Assembly: GCF_001005085.2 (NCBI RefSeq)
Contig: NZ_LBMU02000001.1
Location: 1 to 64,000 of the forward strand
DNA: 64,000 bases
From: Streptomyces humi
GTDB lineage: Bacteria; Actinomycetota; Actinomycetes; Streptomycetales; Streptomycetaceae
Direction: 5' to 3'
The translations under genes and the position numbers were made by a program. Positions 42,445-53,100 of this stretch are shown here, piece by piece. Each line of letters begins with the position of its first letter. Positions within the stretch are counted from its first letter, which is position 1. Under the pieces are notes generated by a model. The model searched no databases. It was not told the DNA's origin and worked only from the letters and a program-made list of their open reading frames with translations.

Positions 42445-43614
42445 ATGCATCTGGCCCCCACCGAACGCCAGCAGCGGCTGCGCGCGGAACTTCGCGCCTA
42501 CTTCCGCTCCTTGATCCCGTCTCCCGCACCGGAAGCGCCCGACGAACGCCGTGCCCTGCTGCGCCGCATCGGTGCGGACGGCCTCCTCGGCCTCGGCTGG
42601 CCCGTCGAGTACGGCGGTCAAGGCCGGGGCGCCGACGAGCAGTTCGTGTTCTTCGACGAGGCGTACCGGGCGGGCGCCCCCGTCTCCATGGTCACCCTGA
42701 ACACCGTCGGGCCCACGCTGATGAAGTACGGCAGCGCGGAGCAGAAGGCCCGTTTCCTGCCCGGCATCCTCCGCGGCGACCTGGTCTTCGCCATCGGCTA
42801 CAGCGAACCCTCCGCAGGCACCGACCTCGCCTCGCTGCGCACCCGGGCGGTGCGGGACGGCGACGGCTGGCGGATCGACGGGCAGAAGATCTTCACCTCG
42901 GGCGCCCAGTACGCCGACTGGATCTGGCTGGCCTGCCGCACCGACCCAGAGGCGCCCAGGCACCGCGGCATCTCGATCCTCCTGGTCCCGACCGACGCCC
43001 CCGGGTTCTCCTGGACGCCGATCGAGACGGTGGGCGGCCAGATCACCACGGCCACGTACTACGACGGCGTCCGCGTCCCCGCCGGGAACCTGGTCGGAAC
43101 CGAGCACGACGGCTGGTCGCTGATCACCAACCAGCTCAACCACGAGCGGGTCGCCCTCGCCGCGACCGGCATGCAGGCCGAGGACTTCTACGCGGCCGCG
43201 CTCACCGCCGCCCGCACCCCTGATCCAGTGACGGGACGGCGCCGTGTTGACGAGCCCTGGATTCGTTTCCGGCTGGCCGAAGCGCATGCCCGGCTGGCGG
43301 CGAACCGCCTGCTCAGCTGGCGTCTGGTGGGGGACGCGGGGGCGGGCCGGGTGGCTCCCGCGGAGGCCAGCGGAGTGAAGTTCGCGGGAACGGAATCGGC
43401 AGTCGCGACGTATCGCATGTGTCAGGAGATCGTCGGTGAGACGGCATTGGTCCGGTCCGGATCGCCGGGGGCGTTCGAGGGCGGCGAACTCGAGCGGCTC
43501 AACAGGGCGGCGCAGATCAACACGTTCGGGGGCGGGGTGAGCGAGGTGCAGCGGGAGATCGTCGCGACGATGCGGCTCGGAATGAGGAGGGGTGGCCGTG
43601 ACCGAGGGGAGTGA
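42445..43614 (+). CDS. Acyl-CoA dehydrogenase, steroid side-chain type (FadE29/ChsE2-like)
   Basis: 389 residues, ACAD fold: N-terminal helices (LLGLGWPVEYGG), FAD/substrate strand FAIGYSEPSAGTDLASLRT, KIFTSGAQYADW, and a C-terminal half with RLNRAAQINTFGGGVSEVQREI. With the 44583-45629 protein it probably forms the heteromeric dehydrogenase known as ChsE1-ChsE2 in Mycobacterium tuberculosis, which desaturates the 17-propionyl-CoA side chain. ATG at 42445. First gene of a five-gene operon. Confidence 0.85.
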   Translation: MHLAPTERQQRLRAELRAYFRSLIPSPAPEAPDERRALLRRIGADGLLGLGWPVEYGGQGRGADEQFVFFDEAYRAGAPVSMVTLNTVGPTLMKYGSAEQKARFLPGILRGDLVFAIGYSEPSAGTDLASLRTRAVRDGDGWRIDGQKIFTSGAQYADWIWLACRTDPEAPRHRGISILLVPTDAPGFSWTPIETVGGQITTATYYDGVRVPAGNLVGTEHDGWSLITNQLNHERVALAATGMQAEDFYAAALTAARTPDPVTGRRRVDEPWIRFRLAEAHARLAANRLLSWRLVGDAGAGRVAPAEASGVKFAGTESAVATYRMCQEIVGETALVRSGSPGAFEGGELERLNRAAQINTFGGGVSEVQREIVATMRLGMRRGGRDRGE

Positions 43615-44581
43615 TGAGCGGACGGCACGGCTGAGGGTGTACGAGGGGCAGCCGGCGGCCGTCTCGGGCGTGGGCCGGGACCCGGTCAACCTGCCCATGA
43701 TCCGGCACTGGTGCGAGGCGATGGGCGACACCGACCCGGCCTACCGGGGGCCGGACGCGGTCGCCCCGCCCACCATGCTCCAGGCGTGGACGATGGGCGG
43801 CCTGTCGGGACACCTGGGGCGCACGGGCGCGTACGACGAGCTGATGGCGCTGCTCGACGAGGCCGGCTGCACCTCGGTGGTCGCCACCGACTGCGAGCAG
43901 GAGTACCTGAGGCCCCTGCGGCCGGGCGACGAGGTCGTCTTCGACACGGTGATCGAGTCGGTCTCGGAGCGGAAGACGACCAAGCTGGGCACGGGCCACT
44001 TCGTCACGACCCGCACGGACGTCCGGGTCGGGGGCGACCTCGTCGGCACCCACCGCTTCCGGATCCTCAAGTACGCCCCGCGCCGCAGGCCGCCGGCCGA
44101 CCACCCCCGGCGGCCCCGCCCGGTGGTCAACCGGGACAACGCCGGTTTCTGGGAGGGGGTGGCCGAGGGGCGCCTGCTCGTCCAGCGCTGCACCGGCTGC
44201 GGAACCCTGCGCCACCCCTGGCTGCCGGGGTGCAACTCCTGCGGTTCCCTCGACTGGGACACCGTCGAGTCGTCCGGCGAGGGCACGGTGTACTCGTACG
44301 TCGTCATGCACCACCCGCCCTTCCCGGCCTTCGACCCTCCCTACGCGGTGGGCCTGATCGAACTGGCCGAGGGAGTGCGGATGGTGAGCAACGTGGTGGG
44401 GGTGCCGTACGACAAGGTGCGGATCGGGCTGCCGGTACGGGTGGAGTTCCGCCGCTACGACCGCTACGACGAGGGGGCGGGGGACTCGGCCGCGGCCGAC
44501 GTGCTGACCCTGCCGGTCTTCCGGGTCGTCGAGGGCGTCGAGGGCGTGCAGGGCGCCGAGGGTCCCGAAGGGCGGGTCTGA
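43598..44581 (+). CDS. ChsH2-like MaoC/DUF35 protein
   Basis: 327 residues. A MaoC-like hot-dog domain (~20-160: MIRHWCEAMGDTDPAY, APPTMLQAWTMGG) joined to DUF35: a four-Cys zinc ribbon (CTGCGTLRHPWLPGCNSCGS) and an OB fold (GTVYSYVVMHHPPFP). In the M. tuberculosis igr operon ChsH1-ChsH2 hydrate the enoyl-CoA, and DUF35 docks the Ltp2 aldolase. GTG at 43598, 7 nt after AGGAGG, overlaps the dehydrogenase end by 17 bp. Confidence 0.87.
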   Translation: MTEGSDERTARLRVYEGQPAAVSGVGRDPVNLPMIRHWCEAMGDTDPAYRGPDAVAPPTMLQAWTMGGLSGHLGRTGAYDELMALLDEAGCTSVVATDCEQEYLRPLRPGDEVVFDTVIESVSERKTTKLGTGHFVTTRTDVRVGGDLVGTHRFRILKYAPRRRPPADHPRRPRPVVNRDNAGFWEGVAEGRLLVQRCTGCGTLRHPWLPGCNSCGSLDWDTVESSGEGTVYSYVVMHHPPFPAFDPPYAVGLIELAEGVRMVSNVVGVPYDKVRIGLPVRVEFRRYDRYDEGAGDSAAADVLTLPVFRVVEGVEGVQGAEGPEGRV

Positions 44582-44582
44582 C

Positions 44583-45629
44583 ATGGACTTCACGCCCACC
44601 GAGCCGCAGGCCGAGGCCCGCGGGCTGGCCGTCCGGATCTTCGCCGACCTCGCCACCCACGAGCGGCTGCGGGCCGCAGGCACCGGCAGCGACCCGGAGC
44701 TGTGGAAGGCCCTCACCGCGGCCGGGCTGGTGGCCGCGGTGCCGGAACTCGGCCTGCTGGGACTGGTGTTGCTCCTGGAGGAGCAGGGCCGCACCACGGC
44801 ACAGGTGCCGTACGCGGCGAGCTGTGTGTACGGACAGCTGGCGATCACCGCACACGGCACGGCCGAACAGCGGGAGCGGCTGCTGCCGGGGATCGGCGAG
44901 GGCTCCCTGGTGGTGACGGGTGCGTTCCCGGCACAGCCGACGGTACGGCCGTCCGGGCGGGGGCGGCTGAGGGGTACCGTGCCCGTCGTCCCGTGGCTGC
45001 GTGACGCCACGCACGTCCTGGTCGCGGACGCCGAGCGGGAGCTGTGGCTGGTGGCGCTCGGAGAGGGCGCCGGCATCGAGGAGACCGAGCTGACCGCGCC
45101 CTGGTCGGCGGGCCGGCTCACGCTGGACGACACACCCGCCGAGGCCCTCGGCTCCGGTACCCCCTCCGGCTCCGGCCTCGGCTCCTACGTTGACGTCCTG
45201 GCCACCGCGCGTACCGCCTTCGCCGGGCTTCAGGCCGGGGTCTGCGCGGGTTCCCTCGCCCGGGCCGTCGCGCACACCAACACCCGCGAGCAGTTCGGGC
45301 GCCCGCTCGCCACCCGCCAGGCCGTGCAGCTGCGGGCCGCGGACGCCCACATGGACACCGAGGCGATACGGGTGACGGCGTACGAGGCGGCCTGGCGGCG
45401 GGACGCGGGGCTGCCGTACACGACGCATGCGCTGACCGCCGCCTGGTGGGCGTCCGAGGCGGGGCAGCGGGTGGTGCACACGGGCCAGCATCTGCACGGC
45501 GGTGCGGGCGCCGACGTCGAGCATCCGGTGCACCGGCACTTCCTGTGGGGGCGCCAGTTGGACGCCTATCTGGGCAGCGGGGGCGAAGTGCTCCAGGAAC
45601 TGGGGGAGTTGATCGCGAGTGCGGACTGA
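44583..45629 (+). CDS. Acyl-CoA dehydrogenase-like protein (FadE28/ChsE1-like)
   Basis: 348 residues, shorter and more diverged than its partner at 42445. MDFTPTEPQAEARGLAVRIF start, LVLLLEEQGRTTAQVPYAAS, and HTNTREQFGRPLATRQAVQ plus HTGQHLHGGAGADVEHPVHRHF of the C-terminal domain. Likely the second subunit of the heteromeric dehydrogenase. Starts 1 bp after the ChsH2-like stop. Confidence 0.82.
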   Translation: MDFTPTEPQAEARGLAVRIFADLATHERLRAAGTGSDPELWKALTAAGLVAAVPELGLLGLVLLLEEQGRTTAQVPYAASCVYGQLAITAHGTAEQRERLLPGIGEGSLVVTGAFPAQPTVRPSGRGRLRGTVPVVPWLRDATHVLVADAERELWLVALGEGAGIEETELTAPWSAGRLTLDDTPAEALGSGTPSGSGLGSYVDVLATARTAFAGLQAGVCAGSLARAVAHTNTREQFGRPLATRQAVQLRAADAHMDTEAIRVTAYEAAWRRDAGLPYTTHALTAAWWASEAGQRVVHTGQHLHGGAGADVEHPVHRHFLWGRQLDAYLGSGGEVLQELGELIASAD

Positions 45630-46266
45630 GACGACACGGGTGGCCGTGGGCACCGAGCTGCCGGCCCTGGAGATCCCGATCACGCGGACACTGATCGTGG
45701 CGGGGGCGATCGCGTCCCGGGACTACCAGGACGTGCACCACGACGCCGAGCTGGCCCGGCACAAGGGCTCGCCGGACATCTTCATGAACATCCTGACGAC
45801 GAACGGCCTGGTCGGCCGGTACATCACGGACTGCTTCGGCCCGGGAGCGGTGCTCCGCAAGGTGGCCATCCGGCTGGGGGCGCCCAACTACCCGGGGGAC
45901 ACGATGGTGCTGACCGGCCGGATCGAGGAGCTGGACGGCGAGCGGGGGACGGCGACGGTTCGGGTGGTCGGCGCCAACGCCATCGGCAAGCACGTGACCG
46001 GCACGGTGACCGTCACCTTCAGCGGCGGGACCGGCGGGGCTGGCGGGGCTGGCGAGACGGGCGGGGCCGGCGGGACCGGCGGGGCTGGCGAGACGGGCGG
46101 GGCCGGTGGGAGCAGCGAGGCCGGTGGGAGCAGCGAGGCCGGTGGGGCCAGCGGGGCCAGCGGGGCCGGCGAGGTCAGCGGGACCGGCGGGACTGGTGAG
46201 GCCGGTGAGGCCGGTGGAATGGATGTGGCCCATAGGGCCCACGAAGGCGACGAGGCGGGCTCATGA
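45619..46266 (+). CDS. ChsH1-like MaoC dehydratase with long Gly-rich tail
   Basis: 215 residues. The MaoC domain occupies ~1-138: AGAIASRDYQDVHHDAELA with the catalytic Asp/His, FMNILTTNGLVGRYITD, VTGTVTVTF. The last ~75 residues are a low-complexity tail of Gly, Ala, Thr, Glu and Ser (GGTGGAGGAGETGG type) absent from normal ChsH1. GTG at 45619 overlaps the previous gene by 11 bp; the stop overlaps the next ATG. Confidence 0.83.
   Translation: MRTETTRVAVGTELPALEIPITRTLIVAGAIASRDYQDVHHDAELARHKGSPDIFMNILTTNGLVGRYITDCFGPGAVLRKVAIRLGAPNYPGDTMVLTGRIEELDGERGTATVRVVGANAIGKHVTGTVTVTFSGGTGGAGGAGETGGAGGTGGAGETGGAGGSSEAGGSSEAGGASGASGAGEVSGTGGTGEAGEAGGMDVAHRAHEGDEAGS
46020..46215. repeat. Gly-codon-rich simple repeat in the MaoC gene
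   Basis: Irregular 9-12 bp repeats of GGCGGGGCTGGCGAG type, in frame, extend the MaoC protein. A matching Pro/Ala/Ser-rich frame on the opposite strand is just its shadow. Confidence 0.8.
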
Positions 46267-47429
46267 GTGTGCGGGGGCGGGACTCGCTCGGTGGGCGGGC
46301 GGCGGTCGTGGGGATCGGGGCCACCGAGTTCTCCAAGGACTCGGGGCGCAGCGAGCTGCGGCTGGCGGCGGAGGCGGTGCGCGCCGCGCTCGCCGACGCC
46401 GGGCTGACACCGGCGGACGTGGACGGGATGGTGACGTTCACGATGGACACCAGCCCGGAGATCACCGTGGCCCAGGCCTGCGGGATCGGCGAGCTGTCCT
46501 TCTTCTCCCGGGTCCACTACGGCGGCGGTGCGGCCTGCGCCACGGTCCAGCAGGCGGCGCTGGCGATCGCGGCCGGGGTCGCCGAGGTGGTGGTCTGCTA
46601 CCGCGCCTTCAACGAGAGGTCGGGCCGCCGCTTCGGCTCGGGCGTACAGCACCGGGAGCCGTCGGCGGAGGGGGCGGCGCTCGGCTGGGCGCTGCCTTTC
46701 GGACTGCTCACCCCGGCGTCCTGGGTGGCGATGGCGGCGCAGCGCTATCTGCACACGTACGGGCTGACCCCGGAGGCGTTCGGGCACGTGGCGGTGCTGG
46801 ACCGCAGGTATGCGGCGACCAACCCGGCCGCCTACTTCCACGGCCGCCCCATCACCCTCGCCGACCACGCGGCCTCCCGCTGGATCGTCGAGCCGCTGCG
46901 GCTGCTGGACTGCTGCCAGGAGACGGACGGCGGCCAGGCCCTCGTGGTCACCTCGGTGGAGCGGGCGCGGGACCTGCCGCAGCGGCCGGCCGTGATCGCG
47001 GCGGCCGCGCAGGGGGCGGGCCGGGCCCAGGAGCAGATGACCAGCTTCTACCGGGACGACCTGACCGGGCTGCCGGAGATGGGCGTGGTGGCCCGGCAGC
47101 TGTGGCGGACCTCGGGGCTCGCCCCGGCCGACATCGACGTGGGCATCCTGTACGACCACTTCACCCCGTTCGTGCTGATGCAGCTGGAGGAGTTCGGGTT
47201 CTGCGGGCCCGGGGAGGGAGCGGACTTCGTGGCCGGGGAGCGGCTGCCGCTGAACACGCACGGGGGCCAGCTCGGGGAGGCGTACCTGCACGGGATGAAC
47301 GGGGTGGCGGAGGGGGTGCGTCAGCTGCGCGGCACGGCCGCGAACCCGGTGCCGGGAGCGGACCGGGTGCTGGTCACGGCTGGGACGGGGGTGCCGACGT
47401 CCGGGCTGGTGCTGACCTCGGACGGGTGA
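46263..47429 (+). CDS. ltp2: Ltp2-like thiolase-fold lipid-transfer protein (aldolase)
   Basis: 388 residues, thiolase fold: AAVVGIGATEFSKDSGRSE, VDGMVTFTMDTSPEITVAQ, YGGGAACATVQQAALAIAAG without the catalytic Cys pattern of thiolases, GILYDHFTPFVLMQLEEFGF and NTHGGQLGEAYLHGMNG. In steroid catabolism Ltp2 with the DUF35 part of ChsH2 cleaves the last propionyl-CoA from the side chain. Gene order matches the igr operon. ATGA overlap with the MaoC gene. Confidence 0.87.
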   Translation: MSVRGRDSLGGRAAVVGIGATEFSKDSGRSELRLAAEAVRAALADAGLTPADVDGMVTFTMDTSPEITVAQACGIGELSFFSRVHYGGGAACATVQQAALAIAAGVAEVVVCYRAFNERSGRRFGSGVQHREPSAEGAALGWALPFGLLTPASWVAMAAQRYLHTYGLTPEAFGHVAVLDRRYAATNPAAYFHGRPITLADHAASRWIVEPLRLLDCCQETDGGQALVVTSVERARDLPQRPAVIAAAAQGAGRAQEQMTSFYRDDLTGLPEMGVVARQLWRTSGLAPADIDVGILYDHFTPFVLMQLEEFGFCGPGEGADFVAGERLPLNTHGGQLGEAYLHGMNGVAEGVRQLRGTAANPVPGADRVLVTAGTGVPTSGLVLTSDG

Positions 47430-47452
47430 GCGGGCCCGCTCCGGCGATGGTG

Positions 47453-47540
47453 CCCCCTCAGGGGTAAACCCGCAGGAGTACCGCACCCGTACTCCACCTT
47501 CAGGAGGTGTAGGCAGCCCCACCCCTACAACCTGAGGGGG
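47453..47540 (+). ncRNA. Possible four-way-junction RNA before the sigma factor gene
   Basis: A perfect 10-bp closing helix (CCCCCTCAGG 47453-47462 with CCTGAGGGGG 47531-47540) encloses three hairpins: GGAGTAC/GTACTCC (47475-47481, 47489-47495), ACCT/AGGT (47496-47499, 47505-47508) and GTAGG/CCTAC (47509-47513, 47524-47528). The second hides an AGGAGGTG ribosome-site-like sequence. It lies 60 bp before the sigma gene. It may be a 5' leader element or just an elaborate terminator of the ltp2 operon. Confidence 0.45.
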
Positions 47541-47600
47541 AGTCTCCTTCGGGACCTGCGGCCGATCCGCCGGAACGCCGCTCACTCATAGCGTGGAGCC

Positions 47601-48170
47601 ATGACCACACCCGTCTGCACCAGCGCTTCGGACGTCGCCGTCTCGGCGAGGCAGACCGGCGCGTACCAGCGGCCGTATCCGTCGTTCGCGTCGTACGTCA
47701 GGGCCCGTCAGCCGGTCCTGTTGCGCACCGCCCGGTCGCTGACCGCGAATCCGAGCGATGCCGAGGACCTTCTCCAGACCGCGCTCGCCAAGACGTACGT
47801 GGCCTGGGAGCGGATCGAGGACCACCGGGCGCTCGACGGCTATGTGCGCAGGGCCCTGCTGAACACCCGGACCTCGCAGTGGCGCAAGCGCCGGGTCGAC
47901 GAGTTCGTGTGCGACGAACTGCCCGAGCCGGAGCTGGTGCCCGGGGAGGACGACCCGGCCGAGCGGCAGGCCCTGCACGACGCCATGTGGCGGGCGATCA
48001 TGAAGCTGCCCGCGCGGCAGCGCGCGATGGTCGTGCTGCGGTACTACGAGGACCTGAGCGAGGTGCAGACGGCCGAGGTGCTCGGGGTGTCGGTGGGTAC
48101 CGTCAAGTCGGCGGTGTCGCGTGCGCTCGGCAAGCTGCGCGAGGACCCGGAGCTGGTCCTCGCCCGGTAG
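47601..48170 (+). CDS. SigE-family RNA polymerase sigma factor
   Basis: 189 residues, ECF/SigE-type: region 2 (VLLRTARSLTANPSDAEDLLQTALAKTYVAW) and region 4 (RQRAMVVLRYYEDLSEVQTAEVLGVSVGTVKSAVSRALGKLR), joined by an acidic linker. A ~30-residue head precedes region 2. ATG at 47601 without a strong ribosome site. No anti-sigma gene adjoins it. Confidence 0.92.
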   Translation: MTTPVCTSASDVAVSARQTGAYQRPYPSFASYVRARQPVLLRTARSLTANPSDAEDLLQTALAKTYVAWERIEDHRALDGYVRRALLNTRTSQWRKRRVDEFVCDELPEPELVPGEDDPAERQALHDAMWRAIMKLPARQRAMVVLRYYEDLSEVQTAEVLGVSVGTVKSAVSRALGKLREDPELVLAR

Positions 48171-48238
48171 CCGGCCGGCGGTCGCGGGGCGGTCGCGGGG
48201 CGGTCACCGGGCGGGCTTTGTTGCCCATCTCCTAGTGA

Positions 48239-48254
48239 CATACCGCCTGGTATG
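48239..48254. promoter_or_regulatory. Palindrome CATACC-GCCT-GGTATG before the acyl-CoA synthetase gene
   Basis: Six-base perfect arms around a 4-bp centre, 62 bp before the start codon; form typical of TetR-family operators that control fatty acyl-CoA genes. Regulator not in the window. Confidence 0.55.
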
Positions 48255-48316
48255 TGAGCAGAATCAGCGCAGCCCCTTTACCACCGAGTAGGCGATGACG
48301 CCCCCGGGAGGACGCC

Positions 48317-49972
<1,656 letters not shown>

Positions 49973-50030
49973 ACGAGGTTCGCCTCAGGGCGGGGAACTG
50001 CCGTCGGCCGGCTGCTGGTTCGTCGTGGCC

Positions 50031-50128
50031 GGTCGCGCGGTTCCTCCCCCAGCCTTCGGCCGGGGGTACCCCCAGCGCCCCGGCAGGGGCGCTGGGGGTA
50101 CTTCCAGCGCCCCGGCCGGGGCGCTTCA
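50031..50128. repeat. Dispersed GC-rich hairpin repeat (copy 4, expanded)
   Basis: GTCGCGCGGTTCCTCC followed by CCAGCCTTCGGCCGGG and two further GCGCCCC/GGGGCGC hairpins; the final hairpin module is duplicated relative to 9131-9202. It separates convergent genes and probably terminates both. Confidence 0.65.
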
Positions 50129-50135
50129 GTGAGCC

Positions 50136-53100
50136 CTAGTTCGTGCCGATGCGGGCCAGCAGGTCCACGATCCGGCTCTGTACCTCCGTGCTCGTCGACC
50201 GCTCCGCCAGGAACAGCACCGTCTCGCCGGACGCCAGCCGCGGCAGGTCCGCCTGGTCGACGGCCGCCGTGTAGACGACCAGCGGCGTCCGGTTGAGCTG
50301 CCCGTTCGCCCGCAGCCAGTCGATGATCCCGGCCTGCCGGCGGTGCACCTGCATCAGGTCCATCACCACCAGGTTCGGCCGCAACTGCCCCGCCAGCGTC
50401 ACCGCGTCCGCGTCGCTCGCCGCCCGCGCCACCTGCATCCCGCGCCGCTCCAGCGTGGACGTCAGCGCGAGCGCGATCTCCGCGTGCTCCTCGATCAGCA
50501 GCACCCGCGGCGGATGCTGCTCGCTGTCCCGGGGCGCGAGCGCCTTCAGCAGTACGGCGGGATCGGCGCCGTACGCCGCCTCGCGCGTCGCCTGGCCCAG
50601 CCCCGCCGTGACCATCACCGGCACCTCGGCCGCCACCGCCGCCTGCCGCAGCGACTGAAGCGCGGTGCGCGTGATCGGTCCGGTCAGCGGGTCCACGAAC
50701 AGCGCCGCCGGGAACGCGGCGATCTGCGCGTCGACCTCGTCGCGGGAGTTCACGATCACCGGGCGGTAGCCGCGGTCGCTCAGCGCCTGCTGGGTGGTGA
50801 CGTCCGGCGCGGGCCAGACCAGCAGCCGGCGCGGGTTGTCCAGCGGCTCCGGGGGCAGTTCGTCGTCCATCGGCTGCGGGCGCGGCGGGTCCGCGACCTC
50901 GACCGCTCCACCGGGTCCGTCCAGCGGTTCGGGGCCCTCGGCGGCGTTCACGTCCGGTGCGCCTATGGCGTACGACCGTCCGGCGCCGTCGGTGGCACCC
51001 ACCAGCCGGGTCTGCCCGGCAAGGGACGGCTGCGGCAGCGGCTGGGCGGTCACCGGCTGCTCGGCCGACGGGTGCGGACGGGCCGACTGCTCCGGCTGTG
51101 CCTGTTCGGCACCGGCCGGGTCCGGGCGGGTGCCCAGCTTGCGGCGCCGTCCGTTGCCGCCCGGCTGGTGCGGGGGCGGGGTCGCGGTCGGCTGCTGCAC
51201 CTGCGCGGCCTGCCGGGAGAACGGCACGCCCTGTCCCAGCGTCCGCACACTGAACGCCCGGCCCTGCGTGGAGTCCGGGTCCACCGGCGCGGCCGTCGCC
51301 GCTGCCTCGGCGGGCAACGGCTGGGCGGCGCGCGCCGGTTGCGGGGCGGCACCGGGCGCGTCGTCGGCGCCGGGCCACTGCTGCGGTACGGGAGCCACGG
51401 GCCCGGCGGCCTCCGCCGGAAGCGGCTGGGCGGCGGCCGGGCTGTCCTCGCCGACCGGCGCGGGCGGCACGGGCTGCGCGGGCGCCACCGGCTGCGCGGG
51501 CTGCGCGGGCGCCGGCTGGGCCGGGATCGGCTGCCCCGGGGCCACCGGAGCGACGCCCTGCCCCTGTGCCGGTACGGCGGCGGCACCGGGCAGCGCGGGC
51601 GGCACCGGCTGGCCGGGCTGAGCCGCCTGCACCGGCCGGCCCACCTGCTGTCCGGGAACCGCTTGCACGCCGGGCAGCCCGGTCGGCGCGACGACCTGCG
51701 CGGCGGGCCCGGCCTGAACCGGGATACCCGGCCCGGCGAGAACCTGCTGTCCGGGCGGAACCTGCTGTCCCGGCGGCACCGGCTGTCCGGGCGCGACCGC
51801 CTGCGCGGGCACCGTCGGCATGCCCGGCACACCCGGCGCACCCGGCATGCCCGGCACACCCGGCGCACCCGGCACGCCCGGCACGCCCGGCGCGACCGGC
51901 ATCATCCCGGGCCCGGCACCCGGCATGCCCGGCCCGGCACCCGGCATCCCCGGTCCGGCACCCGGCGTCCCAGCCGCCCCCGGACCGCTCGGTACACCCG
52001 GTACACCCGGTACACCCGGTACACCCGGTACACCCGCCGCACCCGGTACGCCCGCCGCACCCGGTGCCGCGGCCTCCGGCGGCTGGCCCACGGCGCGGCG
52101 CCGGCGGCCGGTCGGTGCGCTGGTGGGGTGGGGCTGCGGCGGGGTGTGGTCCTCGCCCTGGTCGTGCGCCACGGCGTCGTGCCGGCCCTCGTCGCCCGCC
52201 GCCTCGGCGGCTTCGGGGGTGCGGTCGGCCTCGGCGGGCGGCAGCGCGAAGACCGGCCGGGGGCCCGCCTGCTGCTGTGCCTGCTGTTCGGCAGCCCGCT
52301 CGGCGGCCGCGGCCAGCGCACGGCGCCGACGTCCGCTCGGCTGCTCCTCATCGGCCTGTCCGACGGTCTGTCCGACGGTCTGTCCGGGGACCTGTCCGGC
52401 CGCCTGTCCGGCCGCCTGTCCGGCGGCCGCGGAGGGCAGCGCCGGCGGCAGCGCCTGCCGCTCGTCGGACTCCTGCCGTGCCCGCCGCCCCGACGCCGGC
52501 GCGGGCACGCCCTGCGGCGGAACGGTGCCGCCGAGTCCCGTGCCGGCGGCCGCCGTACCGGCACCCTGCTCGGCCGCCGTCACCACGGCACCCTCGGCCG
52601 CCACCCCGGCGTCACCGGCGTCACCGTCGGCGGGGCGTCCGCGCCGCCGGCCGGTGCCGCCGGACTCCGCCTCCGCGCTCTCGATCGCGGCCGGACCGCT
52701 CTCCTGCTCCGCCGCCTCGGCGGCACGCCTGCGCCGCCGTCCGGTCGGCATGCCCGGGGTCTCGCCCTCCCCGGCCTCGCCGGGGGCGTCGCTCTCCAGG
52801 AAGGCGTCCACGGAGGACCGCCGTCCCCGCCGTCGCCCACCGGCACCCGCCTCGTCGGCCGGGGCGGGGACGGGGGCGGGAGCGAGTACGGCCATCTCCG
52901 TGCCCGGCGGCGGGGGAACGGCCCCGGCGCCACCGCCGATCGGCACCTCCAGGACGAACGCGCTGCCGCTCATGCCGGGCACCTCGTGGGTCTGGAGCAC
53001 CCCGCCGTGCGCCCGCACGATCCCGCGCACGATCGGCTCGTGCACCGGGTCTCCCCCGGCGTACGGCCCGCGCACCTCGATCCGTACGACCTCGCCGCGC

